64,000 nt of DNA from Podocnemis expansa (Eukaryota; Chordata; Testudines; Podocnemididae), in contig ML681994.1 in NCBI GenBank assembly GCA_007922195.1, forward strand, positions 53,340,025 to 53,404,024. Direction: 5' to 3'. A program made the translations under genes and the position numbers. Positions 24,690 through 36,264 of this stretch are shown here, piece by piece (the first letter of the stretch is position 1; the number at the start of each line of letters is the position of its first letter). Below the pieces are notes generated by a model. That model saw only the letters and a program-made list of their open reading frames with translations. It ran no database searches and was not told the origin of the DNA.

Positions 24690-24945
24690 CTTCAGTGCAG
24701 ATGTGGCCTATGAGATAGGGAAGTACTGTTATTCCCATTTTACAAGTTGGGAATGGCAGCACAAACTAAGCATCTTATGCAGGGTCAGACAGAGGAATCT
24801 GTTACAGAGCAAGGAATTGAACTTGCCTCTCCAAACACCCTGGCCAGCACACTGACTGCCATGCTATCCTAACTCTATGTAGTCAAGGTGGATGGGGAAG
24901 ATAAATAGAGAGGTGAAGTGACTTACCCATGGTCACACAAAAGCT
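24690..24945 (-). repeat. MIR-like SINE pieces, reverse (two)
   Basis: TTATTCCCATTTTACAAG at about 24730 and GTGACTTACCCATGGTCACAC at about 24920 are reversed MIR words. Confidence 0.65.
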
Positions 24946-25284
24946 TGGGGTATTCGTACACTGAAGCTGGAAGTAAGATTCCTAAGCCACATAAACAGAT
25001 GTGCACAGCAGAGCCTGTGGATATTGTAGTTCAGACTCTCAAGATTACCCTTCGCCCAGAGTTTGAGCTCAAGTGATTAGCCCAAGCCTCCACTGGAGCT
25101 GCAATGTCCATGCAGCTATTTTTAGTGGACTACCTCAAGCTCATCTAGCATGAGTCTGTCCGCCCAGGCTGCGAGACTCACGGCCAGTCCCAACATATGC
25201 ATATCCTCAATGGTTGAGACAGAAGTGTAGGGGAAGGTTTGGACAGTCAGAGGCTATGGGAAACTGCGACCATATAAGTTCCTC

Positions 25285-25390
25285 CATCTTTGAAGCCTCT
25301 GACAAAGTGGGATTTTCTCCCACAAAAGCTCATGCAGTCAACCTATTGATTAGTCTAAGTGCCACAGGACTCCTTGTTTGTTTTTATGTG
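25285..25390 (+). repeat. Penelope-type terminal repeat fragment
   Basis: CAAAGTGGGATTTTCTCCCAC, AAAAGCTCATGCAG and GTGCCACAGGACTCCTTG match the opposite strand of the 23675-24110 repeat. It could be the other end of the same element. Confidence 0.65.
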
Positions 25391-28300
25391 ACAGTATAAT
25401 TGCAAAGACTGGAACGAGAGGCTACTTGTATGCCACACAAGGGTGTGCCAATGTCTGGATGCCGCTTTCAACAGATAAAGCTATTAAGTATGCTGAAACA
25501 TCAAGCCCAAGTTGTATCATATTGGGCATGTAATCACTGAGACACCTAGAGTTAATGGAGACCATTGCAAGTTTTGACCTTAACCTCACTGTACCTCAAT
25601 TCCCCATCTGTAAAAACCCTAAATACCTCACAAGCGTCTGAGGAAGTCAAATTCATTAAAGCCTCTGTGTTCAGTTACTGTGATGATAAGCACTATGAGA
25701 AAAATTAGCAATTCTGTATCCTGTGCAGAATTTAGATGTGTGCACTAAGTATGACCTGGGGCCACACACTGAATAATGAAACACAAAAACAAAACCGCTA
25801 CTGCAGTCTCTGAGCATAGTCCAGCCTGCCCACTGACTGAGGCAGTGACCCTGTGTGAAACAACCAGTACAAATTACAGGCTCTGCAATAATACATACAC
25901 ATAAGAGGGCCAAGTTAAGGTTGCATAGGCAACCTTAATTGTAGCATTTCCTAATTATGGCATGCTTGACCTTTGCAACCTTAAGGTTTTCAGTGTAGTT
26001 TTTCTTATGGGATAGGATATATATTACGTCCTAGAGATTTGTGTGATTTGCTATAGCTCAATATTAAGATGGTACAGTGTATTCCATCCTCCCCATCCCC
26101 AGTATACAAGAAGTAGCTCAAGCTAACCCTCCAATCTATCCCCTTTTGGAACACTGTACACCATGAGGGAATGACTAACAGGCCATCCTTGAGCTCTCTT
26201 GAGCATTTCTGTCCACCCACTACATCGGTAAGGCATGCTACTTACTACTTTCCTAGTTCCCAGCCTCTTATGGGACCCCCACCTTCATGACCAGAAAGAA
26301 TTTTCTCACAAATTACACACACCATGCACACATGCTATATTTTAGATATAGAGGCATAGATATAGATACAGAGATATAAAGTATTCGTTCCCATAGGTTT
26401 TTCCAAAAGTATAAATCAGTCTTTTTTTTTCCCGCCCCATGCTAAGTGGCAGGCATAAAGAGAAGAAAACTGATTCTAAACAAACAAGTAAGGCAGATGT
26501 CACCTTTTAAGCTGCTAGCTGACATATTCCACTTTAAATTTACACAACTAAATCTATATTTTGGCACTCCGTACTATATGTGTTAGCAATAAATTCAGTA
26601 TCTGGGATTATTAAGAGCATAATAGGTATTGGATCCTGGCTCCATGGTTAATCCATTGTGCTTGGTTAATGATACAGAATGTCATTAGATATTTTTATAT
26701 TTATACAGAAGGTCTCCAATAATCCAAACTGTTAACCTTTGGCATGAAGATGGTTGCTGCTATCAACACAACTAAAGAAAGTTTATAATAATTTATTCTG
26801 ATTAATTTAATCTAAAAATAAAAAATCTCTACCCAAGGATCAGGCAGACTGCAAGCAAACATTTAAAGAGCTGTAATTGTACAGTTATTTTACATTCATA
26901 TTTTTTAATTTACTCTGACCTAGCTGTTTAATCTTTTAAGAATAAAAAATGAATCTAGGATTGTGCAACTGTATGATTATTCCCCTACAATACAATTTTT
27001 ACTTTATTACATACTGATGGAAGACAATTTCAGGAGATATCTGTTTGAAACATACAGTGCTTGCTAATATGACAACATAGATCTGCAGTTATGAATCTAA
27101 ACTAGAATGCTAACCTATAAAATTTAGAAAATACTTTTACAGTTACAGCCCAGTAACATTGATTTTGGAAGAGACAGGTTGCCACTAATTTGGTTTTGTC
27201 CTATAGGAAGTTTGTAAGGAGGCCAAAGCACGCATTTTTCATGCTACTGATTCAGACAGATGGCACAGATAACCTAGTAAATCACTGAAACACTATGGAA
27301 AATAAACAGTCTTTTACTAAAACTTCAAGACCATTAAAAACAAGTTGTTTGGGATTTTTGCTATGGTTAATAAGAGTGTACCAAGTTGAATAACACACTG
27401 GTTATCTAACGACATTAACGTAAGTAGACACATACTGCTGAAACTTTGACAAAAACACTGATAAAAACACTTGGGGTTAACAAAGCTGTCTTGATTGTTT
27501 ATTCATAAATATATCCTTAACTAAAATCATTAAACCTAACCCGACTTATAATTTGTTAATATGGCTATTCTATACTACTGCAAAATTTGGAAGCTTTTAA
27601 AAGCCTATGAGACTCAGTGACAAAAATATAAAAACACTATTGCACCGACAAAAAACATTAAAACATAAAAAAAACCCCTAAAACAAAAACAAAACACCAC
27701 ACATGCCTGCTATGGACACAAACTATATATATTGTTATTTTTGAAGAAAACTCTTATGCCAAAAATACCCTGAAGTTTTCCTTTGGTTGGCTGGTTTTGT
27801 TTTTCACATGGTATTCTAAAGGTAGGTAAAGTTATCAAAGAGCATTTCCTTCTATGCCTTGTTTAGTTTACTTAAATTACTACAAAATTTACTTATGTCA
27901 ACAAATATATCCTCTCTACTCATCAAATCCTCAGCTAATGAATTAGAGTCAATCATCAGAGGTCTATAATAAGAAACCAAGGAAGCCAATTACATAATAC
28001 AATTTTAAAAAAAACTGATGAGAATATTAGTCAAAAACACATAACAGCAACATGCAGATATATATTTGTTTCTTAAAGTTTCTTATCTACACATATAAGT
28101 ACCCATATAATGTTCTGCCTGCCTAATCCCATAAATTAACACCAGAAATTCACCAATTCCTTCCTTAACAATCTTGGAGAGCAGAGGAAGAAGAGGGTCT
28201 TACAGAAAGTTAACAAATCCCTGCACTGAGAGTCTACAAATTAGAAGTAAGGAAATGAATACTGTGCAAGCAGATTCCCCTCATTTATAATGAGATCACC

Positions 28301-29321
28301 AGTTGCAGTGCCGTAACTGTAATATGTAGCAATCTCTCCTTGCTGGGTCTTTGAATCTAGCCACTTTCCCCTTTGCGGGATTGCCTACAGAATGAGCAAT
28401 ATCCGAAAAGCATCTCAAATAAGGGGCCTAAAATATGAGGTCCTCTGCAAACGCCTGGGCAAATGCAGTGTTCTGAAATGTAATGCAACTGAGCAGCTTT
28501 TTCTAGGTCCTTCTTTTGCTCATGTTAACTGGACAACTAGAGCTAAGTGACATTTTCAACTTAAGTTGTTGGGGGAGTGCAGGGGTGAAAATGCTGATTT
28601 GGTGACATTCACACATTTCACAAACTCATGTTGATTCTGCTGCTTTGTTTTGGGTGGGAGGGGAAATCTACAAAAAATAAAAAATTCATTTCAAAATAAC
28701 ATGTTTTAATTTTATGATTCATAATTATTTTGTTTAGAATTTTTTAATTTGTTAAACTTTAAAAACATTCAATATCACTCAAAAGCTAAACAAAACCACA
28801 CATTGTTCAACCCAAGCTAATCTTCCTTCTAATTTATGATTCACTCCAAATTTTTTTGTTGGGTGGAGGGGGAAGGGGGCATAATTGTCTTCAGTTCAGC
28901 TGGAAACTAATATTTTTGTTTTTCAGAACTGCCAGTGACCCAAAAAAACCCCAATATTTACACAGTTCTATTGACCACTGTCACTAATGAAAAAGGTACT
29001 GTAGTAAAGCAGGGGTTGGGGGTTAGAATATCTGAAGTACAAGTGGCACATCTTTGTTCCTTGCCAAACGGCTCTCAGCATGTCCATTCTAAAGCAAACG
29101 TGTGGGTCTATAAATCAGTCTGACCAGGCTGTAAGAAGCTTATGGTTTAATGCCTCATTCAGTGATAGAGCTAGCTAGGCTGTAACCCTGCCCCACTGAA
29201 GTCAGTGGGTACAGGATCAAGCCTATAGCATGACCAACTTGATCTTCCTAGTCATTCATCAAATTCCTATTCAATTTATTGCTCTACTTTCCTGAGTGCT
29301 GACTTCTGCTACTTTTTCACC
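25391..29321. other. AT-rich, repeat-poor block of KCNMB4 intron 1
   Basis: Nearly 4 kb with few recognisable mobile elements, in contrast to the rest of the window. It might hold conserved non-coding elements; this cannot be judged from one sequence. Confidence 0.5.
25575..25640 (+). repeat. MIR-like fragment
   Basis: CACTGTACCTCAATTCCCC followed by ATCTGTAAAA. Confidence 0.55.
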
Positions 29322-30226
29322 TCTTTCTCCTTTAATTTTTTTTGTAGACTTTATTTTAAAAAATTAATGAAAAAAGTCAACTTTCCAGCACTCTGATTGG
29401 CTGAAAAATTTTATTCAGTGTTACATATATTCACAAAAAGGAGAATGTGCCTGAAAATCTGAAATAGTTCATTTTCAAAAAGGATGAAGTTAAGATGCAC
29501 AAAACACATATGGGCTTCAATAAAACTTGTGAAATGTTACAATGGTGAACTACTGGTACCTCAGTGGATGCAGTTTAAGAAATACTCCTTCCTCCAATTT
29601 GCTTCCTTCCATCATTGTCCTAGGAGGACTAAATACTTACCGTAGGTCTCTTATCTGGAAACCTAATTAAGTATTATTGTTTCCATTTATTAAATAGAGA
29701 AAGACTAAGAAGATACGTGACTATCCAAGGCTACTCAACAAGTCTCTCTCTCTCAAGCTCTACAGCCACTGAATTTCATCAGGGCAGCCGTGTTAGTCTA
29801 GTAAAGCAAAAAACAAAAACAAAAAAACAACAAGGAGCCTTGTGGCACTTAAAGACTAACAGATTTATTTATCACATGAGCTTTCATGGGAGATTTTCAT
29901 GTGATGAATAAATCTGTTAGTCTTTAAATGCCACAAGACTCCTTGCTTTTTTTACATCCACTGAAGTTATTTGCCACTATACTGTAACAAGTATGATCCC
30001 AGTCTAATTTTTGGTGCTAACATATCAAAAGTTTTACTCAAGTCCTTATATATTCCCTGCACTTCTCATTCTTTTTACAAACAAATTATCAGATTTTCAG
30101 GCATGTTCTCTCTTTTTTGAATATAAATTATAGTGAAAAGTGTTCCTTGCAGGCAATCAGAGTGCTGGAAAGTTGATATATTAATTTTAAAGTATTTTTT
30201 AAAAGGCTATGAAAAATTAAAGGATC
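29322..30226. repeat. Long inverted repeat, arms about 200 bp
   Basis: The left arm (about 29322-29545) and right arm (about 30010-30226) are diverged reverse complements. Shared stretches include AACTTTCCAGCACTCTGATTG, CATGCCTGAAAATCTGA-type and TCCTTTAATTTTT. The spacer of about 460 bp includes the Penelope-type pair at 29770-29955. It may be an old DNA element with long terminal repeats. No coding sequence. Confidence 0.75.
29770..29955. repeat. Penelope-type inverted pair
   Basis: GGAGCCTTGTGGCACTTAAAG and TTTATTTATCACATGAGC pair with ATGTGATGAATAAATCTG and CACAAGACTCCTTG. It sits in the spacer of the inverted repeat 29322-30226. Confidence 0.72.
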
Positions 30227-32598
30227 ATAGCCAAAATTCAGAATCATATTTCTAACAGATTTCTTTCCCCTGTTTTACCTAAATAGTATCCCAACATCTT
30301 AGTTTACTAAATCTTAAAGAATGAATTATGAAACATCAATTATGGTTTTATCAGATCAGTGTCAATTTCAAGTTCTCTGTGCTGTAATGTTCAGACTGCA
30401 AACAGTGAAGAGGAAAGCTGGCTTAAAAACGATATTCTGCTGTCTTAAATAAAACCTTCGATTCCTTGAGGCAAGATCCTAATGATTGTGTTCTGTTAAG
30501 TACCTTGCACCTGTACCTGTGGGCACTGTAAAAACAAACAGATAGGAGCAATAACGACTGATAATTGGGGAGGGGGGTAGGCATAGCAGAAGCTCATTTT
30601 TATAATATTTTTGTTCAAATCTGAGCCCAAATTATTTACGAACATACAAGCAAAAATTGTCTAGAAATCATTTGCCACCTAAAAAAAGATAACAGATATG
30701 GAGGAGAACTGTGTTTTAGCTTCACTGATACAGCAGTGCAGAGATCTGCCATGCTACTTACCACCCTGGAAGCCACCTGGAAGATGAAAGAATCTGAGTA
30801 GGGGCATTAGAAATTTTAAATTTTCTTTCCTTAAAACACTATTTGCTTTAACATCAAGGTCAGGGAAACACACGCTTTTCCCCAGTCATGGTGCGTAACC
30901 ACTTCAGAAGTAATACTGTGGCTTCAGTATTTCCTAGACAACGCAGAGCCCACTGTCACAAAACAAACTTGAATTCTATTAATGCTCACTTAACTCAGTG
31001 TAAATTTGTATCCCTAAACAGAGCTCCCAGAATTCTGCCCATGCAGCGCAGGTGTGATAAAGCTGGTAGATCATCAGTCTCCTGAATCGACTCTGCAGAT
31101 TTTGTCATCTTTAATTCAGGATAGTTCCTGAAAGCTTCCGTCAGCAACGTATTTAGTACTGAGAAAATGAGATGCTTACCATAAAGAAATTACTGGAGTG
31201 CTGTATTGATTTCCCTTTAGTCCATCAATGGTGCTCCCAGAAATCTGTCAGATCCCTTACAGCTTTCCTGGTCCGAAAAATTCTTCAGCACACTAAACTT
31301 CCCTTGTGGAGTATCTGACATTCTAGTCACTTGACCATTGCTTAAGAGTAGCAGTTCCAAAATGATTTCTCTCTCTGCTCCAAGAGATACCAAGAGACAA
31401 ACAGGCTCTTTATCGAAAGTATCACAGCTCACACATATTACAAAACTCTGAATTAAACCACATTAGGAGTGGAGCATGAAAAAAAACTATCAGCAGAGCT
31501 CCTCCCAGATTTCATGCTCATCGTGGGTGTGACTCTTCCCGAGTTTCTTCAAGATTCCTTATGTTTCCCTTGATGTACTATTGAATCTGGTACTCAAAAC
31601 TCTTCTGTTACCACTGAAGCGAGACTTCTTTTTTGTAGCCGACACACAATAGGCTTTCAAGGAGTCAAGTAGGGTCCCTCCACTTACTCTCTCCCTTGTG
31701 CACTTGCCCTGACATCTCCTTACCTCTTCATGCATCCCCTTTGTTTCTCTTCAAAGTGTTCTACATTTTTAATTTCACATCCAGATTTCCACACTCAGTG
31801 TTTTGCACCCATTTCTATATGCCTGTACATATATCCTCCCCCTTGGCACCCAGAGTGGTATTTTTACTCACATGTTGGAAACTTGCAGCTTTCAGCATAA
31901 AAATGAATCACACCGTATAGTGGCCTGTGAGCATCCAAATCAGGAATTTTCAAATATGAGCCAAATGTAAGAGACAAAAAACTTCAAAGTGAAATGTCGA
32001 AAATGAAATTTGCTTTTGTAGCACTTAAATATAAAAAGGGGCTAATAATCCTGATAGCATAAATCCATAGGCAACACTTAACTTGCTGCAGTAACCCCTG
32101 GCGCACCTTTTCTTCCACTTGCTTATAGTGTGCGCCCACTTAGAAGTACTTGATTCCTTTGTTACCTACTCCACTCACAGCAAACTTGAAGGGCAGCGAT
32201 CACAGTTTTCCACACATGGACACAGATCCCAGAAGGCAGTTTGGTTTGGTTGGTTTAAAGAAGGGTTTGCACAGGTGGAATCTTTCAGGCTGCAATTTAC
32301 AAACCCTGCCTATGAAGGAAACCACTCCTTGTCAGCCCCTTGATTTTCCATAAAGTCACTTCAAGCAAAAAACACAGATGTCCTCCGTCGAGGGCTTCTT
32401 TGCTAGTTGAAGCTGTGCATTTTACAGTGGTTGGCTTCTTTGTCCTACCATCTCCCTCACAGGAGTCACACTGCTGGATGTGACAGTCCACGCTTCTCCC
32501 AGGAAGGTGGATTCCAGTGTACGGATCAGCAGAGAGCAGCTGGCTTGAGTATTTGCCCCAGGACTTGAAATTGGGGTGGGGGAGAGGTGTAGGAGTGC
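30227..32598. other. KCNMB4 intron 1, nothing recognised
   Basis: Mixed-composition DNA without clear repeats or exons, leading into the minisatellite. Confidence 0.45.
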
Positions 32599-33030
32599 TC
32601 ATTAAATTGGTATAACTGTTACTAGCTGACAACTGGGGGGTGCTGGTAAATTCTGGGGGGTGTAACAGGGTGTAGGGGTGCTCATCACATTGGTATAACT
32701 GTTACTAGATGAGAACTGGGGGTGCTGGGAAATTCAGAGGGTGCAGGGGAAGGTGTTGGGGGTGCTCATTACATTGGTCTAACACTGTTACTAGCTGCCA
32801 ACTGGGGGTGTGGGGAAATTCAGGGGGAGTGTAAGAGGGGCTGGTTAAATTTGCATACCACTGTTGCTAGCTGCCAACTGGGGGGGTGTTGGGAAATTCA
32901 GGGGGGTGTAAGGGGGTGCAGGGGGGCTCATTACATTGGTCTAANNNNNNNNNNTCAGGGGGGTGTAAGGGGGTGCAGGGGGGCTCATTACATTGGTCTA
33001 ACACTGTTACTAGCTGACAAGTGGGGGGCG
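32599..33030. repeat. Minisatellite, unit about 76-86 bp, about 5 copies, with assembly gap
   Basis: A unit containing an ACATTGGT-type word, CTGTTACTAGCTG, AACTGGGGG, GAAATTCAGGGG and GCTCAT recurs with unit starts near 32599, 32681, 32765, 32841, 32927 and 32984. Spacings are 82, 84, 76 and 86 bases, then 57 across the gap. It lies in KCNMB4 intron 1, starting about 320 bp past the exon 1 splice donor. Confidence 0.9.
32945..32954. other. Assembly gap (10 N)
   Basis: Ten Ns interrupt the minisatellite. The flanking units are near-identical, so the true copy number is probably collapsed or unknown. Confidence 1.
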
Positions 33031-33039
33031 AGAGAGGGG

Positions 33040-34047
33040 TGTCAGGGACCCCCAAGAAGCCGGGAGCACCCACCCCGGCAGTAACACCCAGGCGAAGACA
33101 AACACGGGCCCGGCTTGCGGGCAAGTCTCTCGTGGCGCCCGGCCGATCCTCTGCCGCGGGCGGCACCGGGCGCTCGGGTTTCCTCCGAGGGATCGCGCCG
33201 GAGCGAGCGAGCGAGCGAGGGCGGCGGCGGCGAAGTTGACTCCGGAGCGAAAACTTGCGGAGAGGCGGCCGGAGCGCGGCCGAGCCGCTTGCCCCGTTGG
33301 CGGCCGGCGCCAGGCACGCGGCTCCCCCACCCCGGCCCCGGCCCCGCTTACCTTGGGGTTGGCGAGCAGCTGCTGCTCGTCGGGGTGCAGCAGGGCGGCG
33401 CGGGCGGCGGCGGCGGCGGGCCGGACGTAGACCTGGAGGCAGGGGTAGAGCGCGGTGCCGCGGCAGTCGCGGCCGCAGGAGAAGCGGCACTCGAAGCGCT
33501 CCCCGCTCTGCCGCACGGCCAGCACGGTGCAATTGGCCGCCCGGCCGCGCCGCTCCTGCAGCGCCGGGCTGAGCCAGCAGAAGCCCAGGATGAAGAGCGC
33601 CACGACGCCGGAGACGATGAGGAACAAGCCGAGCCGGAGGCTTTTGTCCTCGGCCTCGCTGTACTCGTAGGAGACCCGCAGCTTCGCCATCTCGCCGGCC
33701 GGCGCCTCACCCCCGCGAGCCCCGGCCGTCGGCCCCGCTCCCCGTCCCCGGGCAGCCCGACGGCATCTGCCGGCAGCCGAGCCGAGCCCGCTCGCCGCGC
33801 CCCATGGCCGGGCGGGAGCCGCCCCCGCCCCGCCGCTAATCGCCTCCCGGCCCGGGATTAGCCGCTCCGGATTAAGGCCGCACGTGGAGGCGCCTGCCCC
33901 GCTCCCGCCCCGTCTGTGCCACGCGGGAACCGAGCCCCGCGCCAGGCTCGTGTGTCCGCGGCTCCCCGCACGGTCGCGGCCGTCACCGCCCCGCCTCCCT
34001 TCCCGCCACTCGGCTGAGGGGAGGAGCCCCTGCTCCGGCCTGTAGAG
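33040..34047 (-). promoter_or_regulatory. KCNMB4: CpG island covering KCNMB4 promoter, 5'UTR and exon 1
   Basis: Base composition changes sharply to very GC-rich, CpG-dense DNA around exon 1, with GCG-rich runs on both sides. It stops at 34048, where a hAT-type repeat begins. CpG islands of this kind mark constitutive vertebrate promoters. No convincing TATA box was seen, and the transcription start cannot be fixed from sequence alone; it should lie between about 33700 and 34040. Long stop-free frames on both strands here follow from GC richness. Confidence 0.8.
33352..33690 (-). CDS. KCNMB4: KCNMB4 exon 1 (BK channel beta-4 subunit, N-terminal half)
   Basis: The minus strand encodes 113 residues beginning [10 protein letters not shown] and ending LLANPK, then a GTAAGC splice donor at 33351-33346. 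The protein is the auxiliary beta-4 subunit of the large-conductance calcium-activated potassium channel, which acts at the neuronal plasma membrane and alters gating and toxin block. Residues about 1-18 are cytoplasmic, about 19-40 are the first membrane segment ([20 protein letters not shown]) and the rest is the start of the extracellular loop. The loop keeps Cys 54, 68, 72, 76 and 84 and the sequon NCT at 53-55. The start is supported by its match to the family N-terminus and a good context (GAG before ATG, G after). Relative to human there is one extra residue, and the second sequon near residue 90 is replaced by [10 protein letters not shown]. The exon is very GC-rich. Recognition is by eye from knowledge of the human protein. 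Confidence 0.96.
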
Positions 34048-34761
34048 CAGGGCTCTCAAACTCAACTCACCCCGAGGGCCACTAGTATGGGGGTGTGAGG
34101 GGGTCACCACCCAAAACTTCCCCTGCAATGGTATTGCAAATACTGCAGGCGGCGGGAATAACTTCAGGGGTACCCGACACCAAAGCACGGAGAGGTAGGG
34201 CTAGCAGATCCCAAAGCCTGGAAGTGAGGCCAGGGAAGTAGGAAAAGGAGGACGCTGGCAGACGCGTGAAGACGATGGAGTATCAAGGTAATGGTCTTCT
34301 GGTTTTAGGGGCCCTGGAAGCTTCCCCCTAAACATAGGGCAGTCCAGTATACTTGAAGCCCTAGAAGTAAAAAGCCAGACAAAATCACGTATTTTAAAAT
34401 GACTGCCAGATGGAGGAGGTGAAGGTAAAAAGGAGGACGTGTCCTCCTTTGGCCGGACACCTGATAACCCTATGGAAAGGAGGCCGGGGAAGTAGGGAAA
34501 GGAGGACATTGGAGGACGCATGCAGAAGATGTAACATTCTTCTGTTTGTGAGGAGCCCTAGAGTGCTTCCCCCTAAAAATAGGGCATTCCAGGATACTTT
34601 AACCCACATAAGTAAAAAGCCAGACAAAAGCATGTACTTTTAAAATGCCTGCCGGATGGAGGATGTGGAGGTAAAAGGGAAGACGTCCTCCTTTCGCCTG
34701 ACATCTGGTAACCCTGTTTAGGGCCACATGCGGCCTGCAGGCAGCACGTTTGAGACCTCTG
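34048..34761. mobile_element. hAT-type non-autonomous element upstream of KCNMB4, with nested repeat
   Basis: The ends are CAGGGCTCTCAAACTCA and (reversed) CAGAGGTCTCAAACGTG, with GGCCACATGCGGCC near the right end. The flanks CTGTAGAG and ACATAGAG agree at only 5 of 8, so the duplication is weak. The part at about 34196-34720 contains two head-to-tail pieces of the GGAGGACGTCCTCC-type MITE also seen at 35682-35970. Confidence 0.65.
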
Positions 34762-35051
34762 ACATAGAGCGTTTGCTCTTTGGTTCAATAGCTCTCACTC
34801 CCTCCCGCCCAGGCCACCACGGCACACTTTTAACACTTCCGCTTTGCGGTGGTTAAAGTACGATTTGACTGGCCTCCTTCATGCATGTGCAGGCCCCAGC
34901 CCAGGTGGGAACTTGCAACCATTTCTCAGTACCATATGCATTGATAATCGCTCCATGACACTATGGTCGGTGCTCCATAAAAAAGTGTGGCCCTGAGCCC
35001 AGCCTCACATGCTGCCCCATCTGCCCCCCTACCCCCATTCCCACCTGACAC

Positions 35052-35631
35052 CAGAGGCGTCACTGGGGCGGGCAGAGAGCCGGGGCATGGGCCCAGCCCC
35101 CGCCCCCAGCCAGAAGGCCCCGCCCCCTGGCCAAGGAAAGGGCCAGGGTGGGGGCCAAGCCACCGAGGGCAGCTGGGCTGCAGCGTGGTGCAGCATGGTC
35201 ACAAGTGGCCGCTGGAGGCCAGGCCCGCACCTGCGGGTGGCCAGGCCCCTGATCCCCAGCGGGCAACAGGGCTGTCGTGGGCAGCTGGGCCCTGGATGGC
35301 TGGCCAGGGGTGGAGCCGCTGCGACCGCGGGCAGCCAGCCGGGTCCCTGATCTCCAGCCAGGGATCCGGGGCCTGGCCAGCCACGGCCTCCAGTGGCCGC
35401 TTCTGACCCGGCCCCGCCGCAGCCTAGCTGACCACGGCGGCACGGCCTCCCCCTGGCCCTATCACTGGCCAGGGGTGGGGCCTGCCGGGCAGCCAGCCGG
35501 GCCCCGGATCCCTGGCTGGGGATGGGGCCACCACAGGCAGAGCTGGCTGGGGATCGGGCCAGAGATCCGGGGCACTGGCATTGAGACCCAGGGCACATGC
35601 CCCGGCGTGCCCAACGTCAGCGACGCCTCTG
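35052..35631. mobile_element. 580-bp GC-rich hAT-type MITE
   Basis: The ends are CAGAGGCGTCACTGGGG and (reversed) CAGAGGCGTCGCTGACG. Perfect 8-bp flanks CCTGACAC lie at 35044-35051 and 35632-35639. The interior repeats GGCCAGGGGTGGGGCC and CCCTGGCTGGGG-like words. It lies 1.4 kb upstream of the KCNMB4 start codon and is not part of its CpG island. Confidence 0.9.
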
Positions 35632-35681
35632 CCTGACACACTGCCCCCTGGGCCCTCCTACCCCCATCCTGACCTAGGGTT

Positions 35682-35970
35682 ACCAGCTATCAGGCAAAAG
35701 GAGGACATGTCCTCCTTTTTACCTTCACATTCTCCATCTGGCAGGCATTTTAAAATACATGATTTTGTCTGGCTTTTTATTTATGGGTGTTAAATTATGC
35801 TGGAATGCCACAGAATACCTTATTTTTAGGGGAAAGCATTCCAGGGCCCCCCCAAAACAGAAGAAAATTACATGAATGCTACATTTTTTCCGTGCATCCT
35901 CCAATGTCCTCCTTTTTCTACTTCCCTGTTCTCCTTTCCATGCTTTGGTATCTGGTAGCCTTATCCTGAC
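35682..35970. mobile_element. MITE with AGGGTTACCAG-type ends, about 290 bp
   Basis: It runs from AGGGTTACCAGCTATCAGG to (reversed) AAGGCTACCAGATACC. Internal words such as AAGGAGGACATGTCCTCC also occur in 34196-34720. It is a short inverted-terminal-repeat element; the superfamily is not assigned. Confidence 0.65.
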
Positions 35971-36264
35971 ATGGCATACTGTCCCCTCTGCCCCCCTGTT
36001 GACATCACAGGGAAAGGGTTCCTAACCTTGCATTTTGGTTTATATTGACATGAGCTGAATTTGAATTTTTTTTTTTTTTAACTAATATGGTAAACCTTTT
36101 ACTGACATCACTAAAAATACCATAAACACCATACAATAATATCATGAAAGTAGTATTCACTCACAGTAGTGTGTACACAGGCATTTCATATTATGCTGCT
36201 GTTTCAGCTGCCGTTAATTGAATGGCTACCAGTCTTTGGGCCAGGGTGGTAATAGGAAAGAGGA

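Larger units (their letters stand above)
13350..33351 (-). other. KCNMB4: KCNMB4 intron 1 (about 20 kb)
   Basis: The intron is bounded by a GT donor after NPK at 33351-33350 and an AG acceptor at 13351-13350. It contains MITEs, a Penelope-like element, a CR1 copy, LTR remnants, MIR-like pieces, an AT-rich quiet block and a minisatellite near exon 1. These are listed separately. Confidence 0.92.

Noticed and set aside
33010..33351. Continuation of the KCNMB4 exon 1 frame past the splice donor
   Set aside because: A clean GTAAGC donor follows NPK, and exon 2 continues the protein in phase; the read-through has no family match.
33115..33861. Long plus-strand open frame opposite KCNMB4 exon 1
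   Set aside because: It is antisense to a confirmed exon in a CpG island; arginine/alanine/glycine-rich shadow coding is expected there.
34987..35640. Overlapping open frames on both strands
   Set aside because: They fall inside the GC-rich hAT MITE 35052-35631 with perfect target-site duplication; not a gene.
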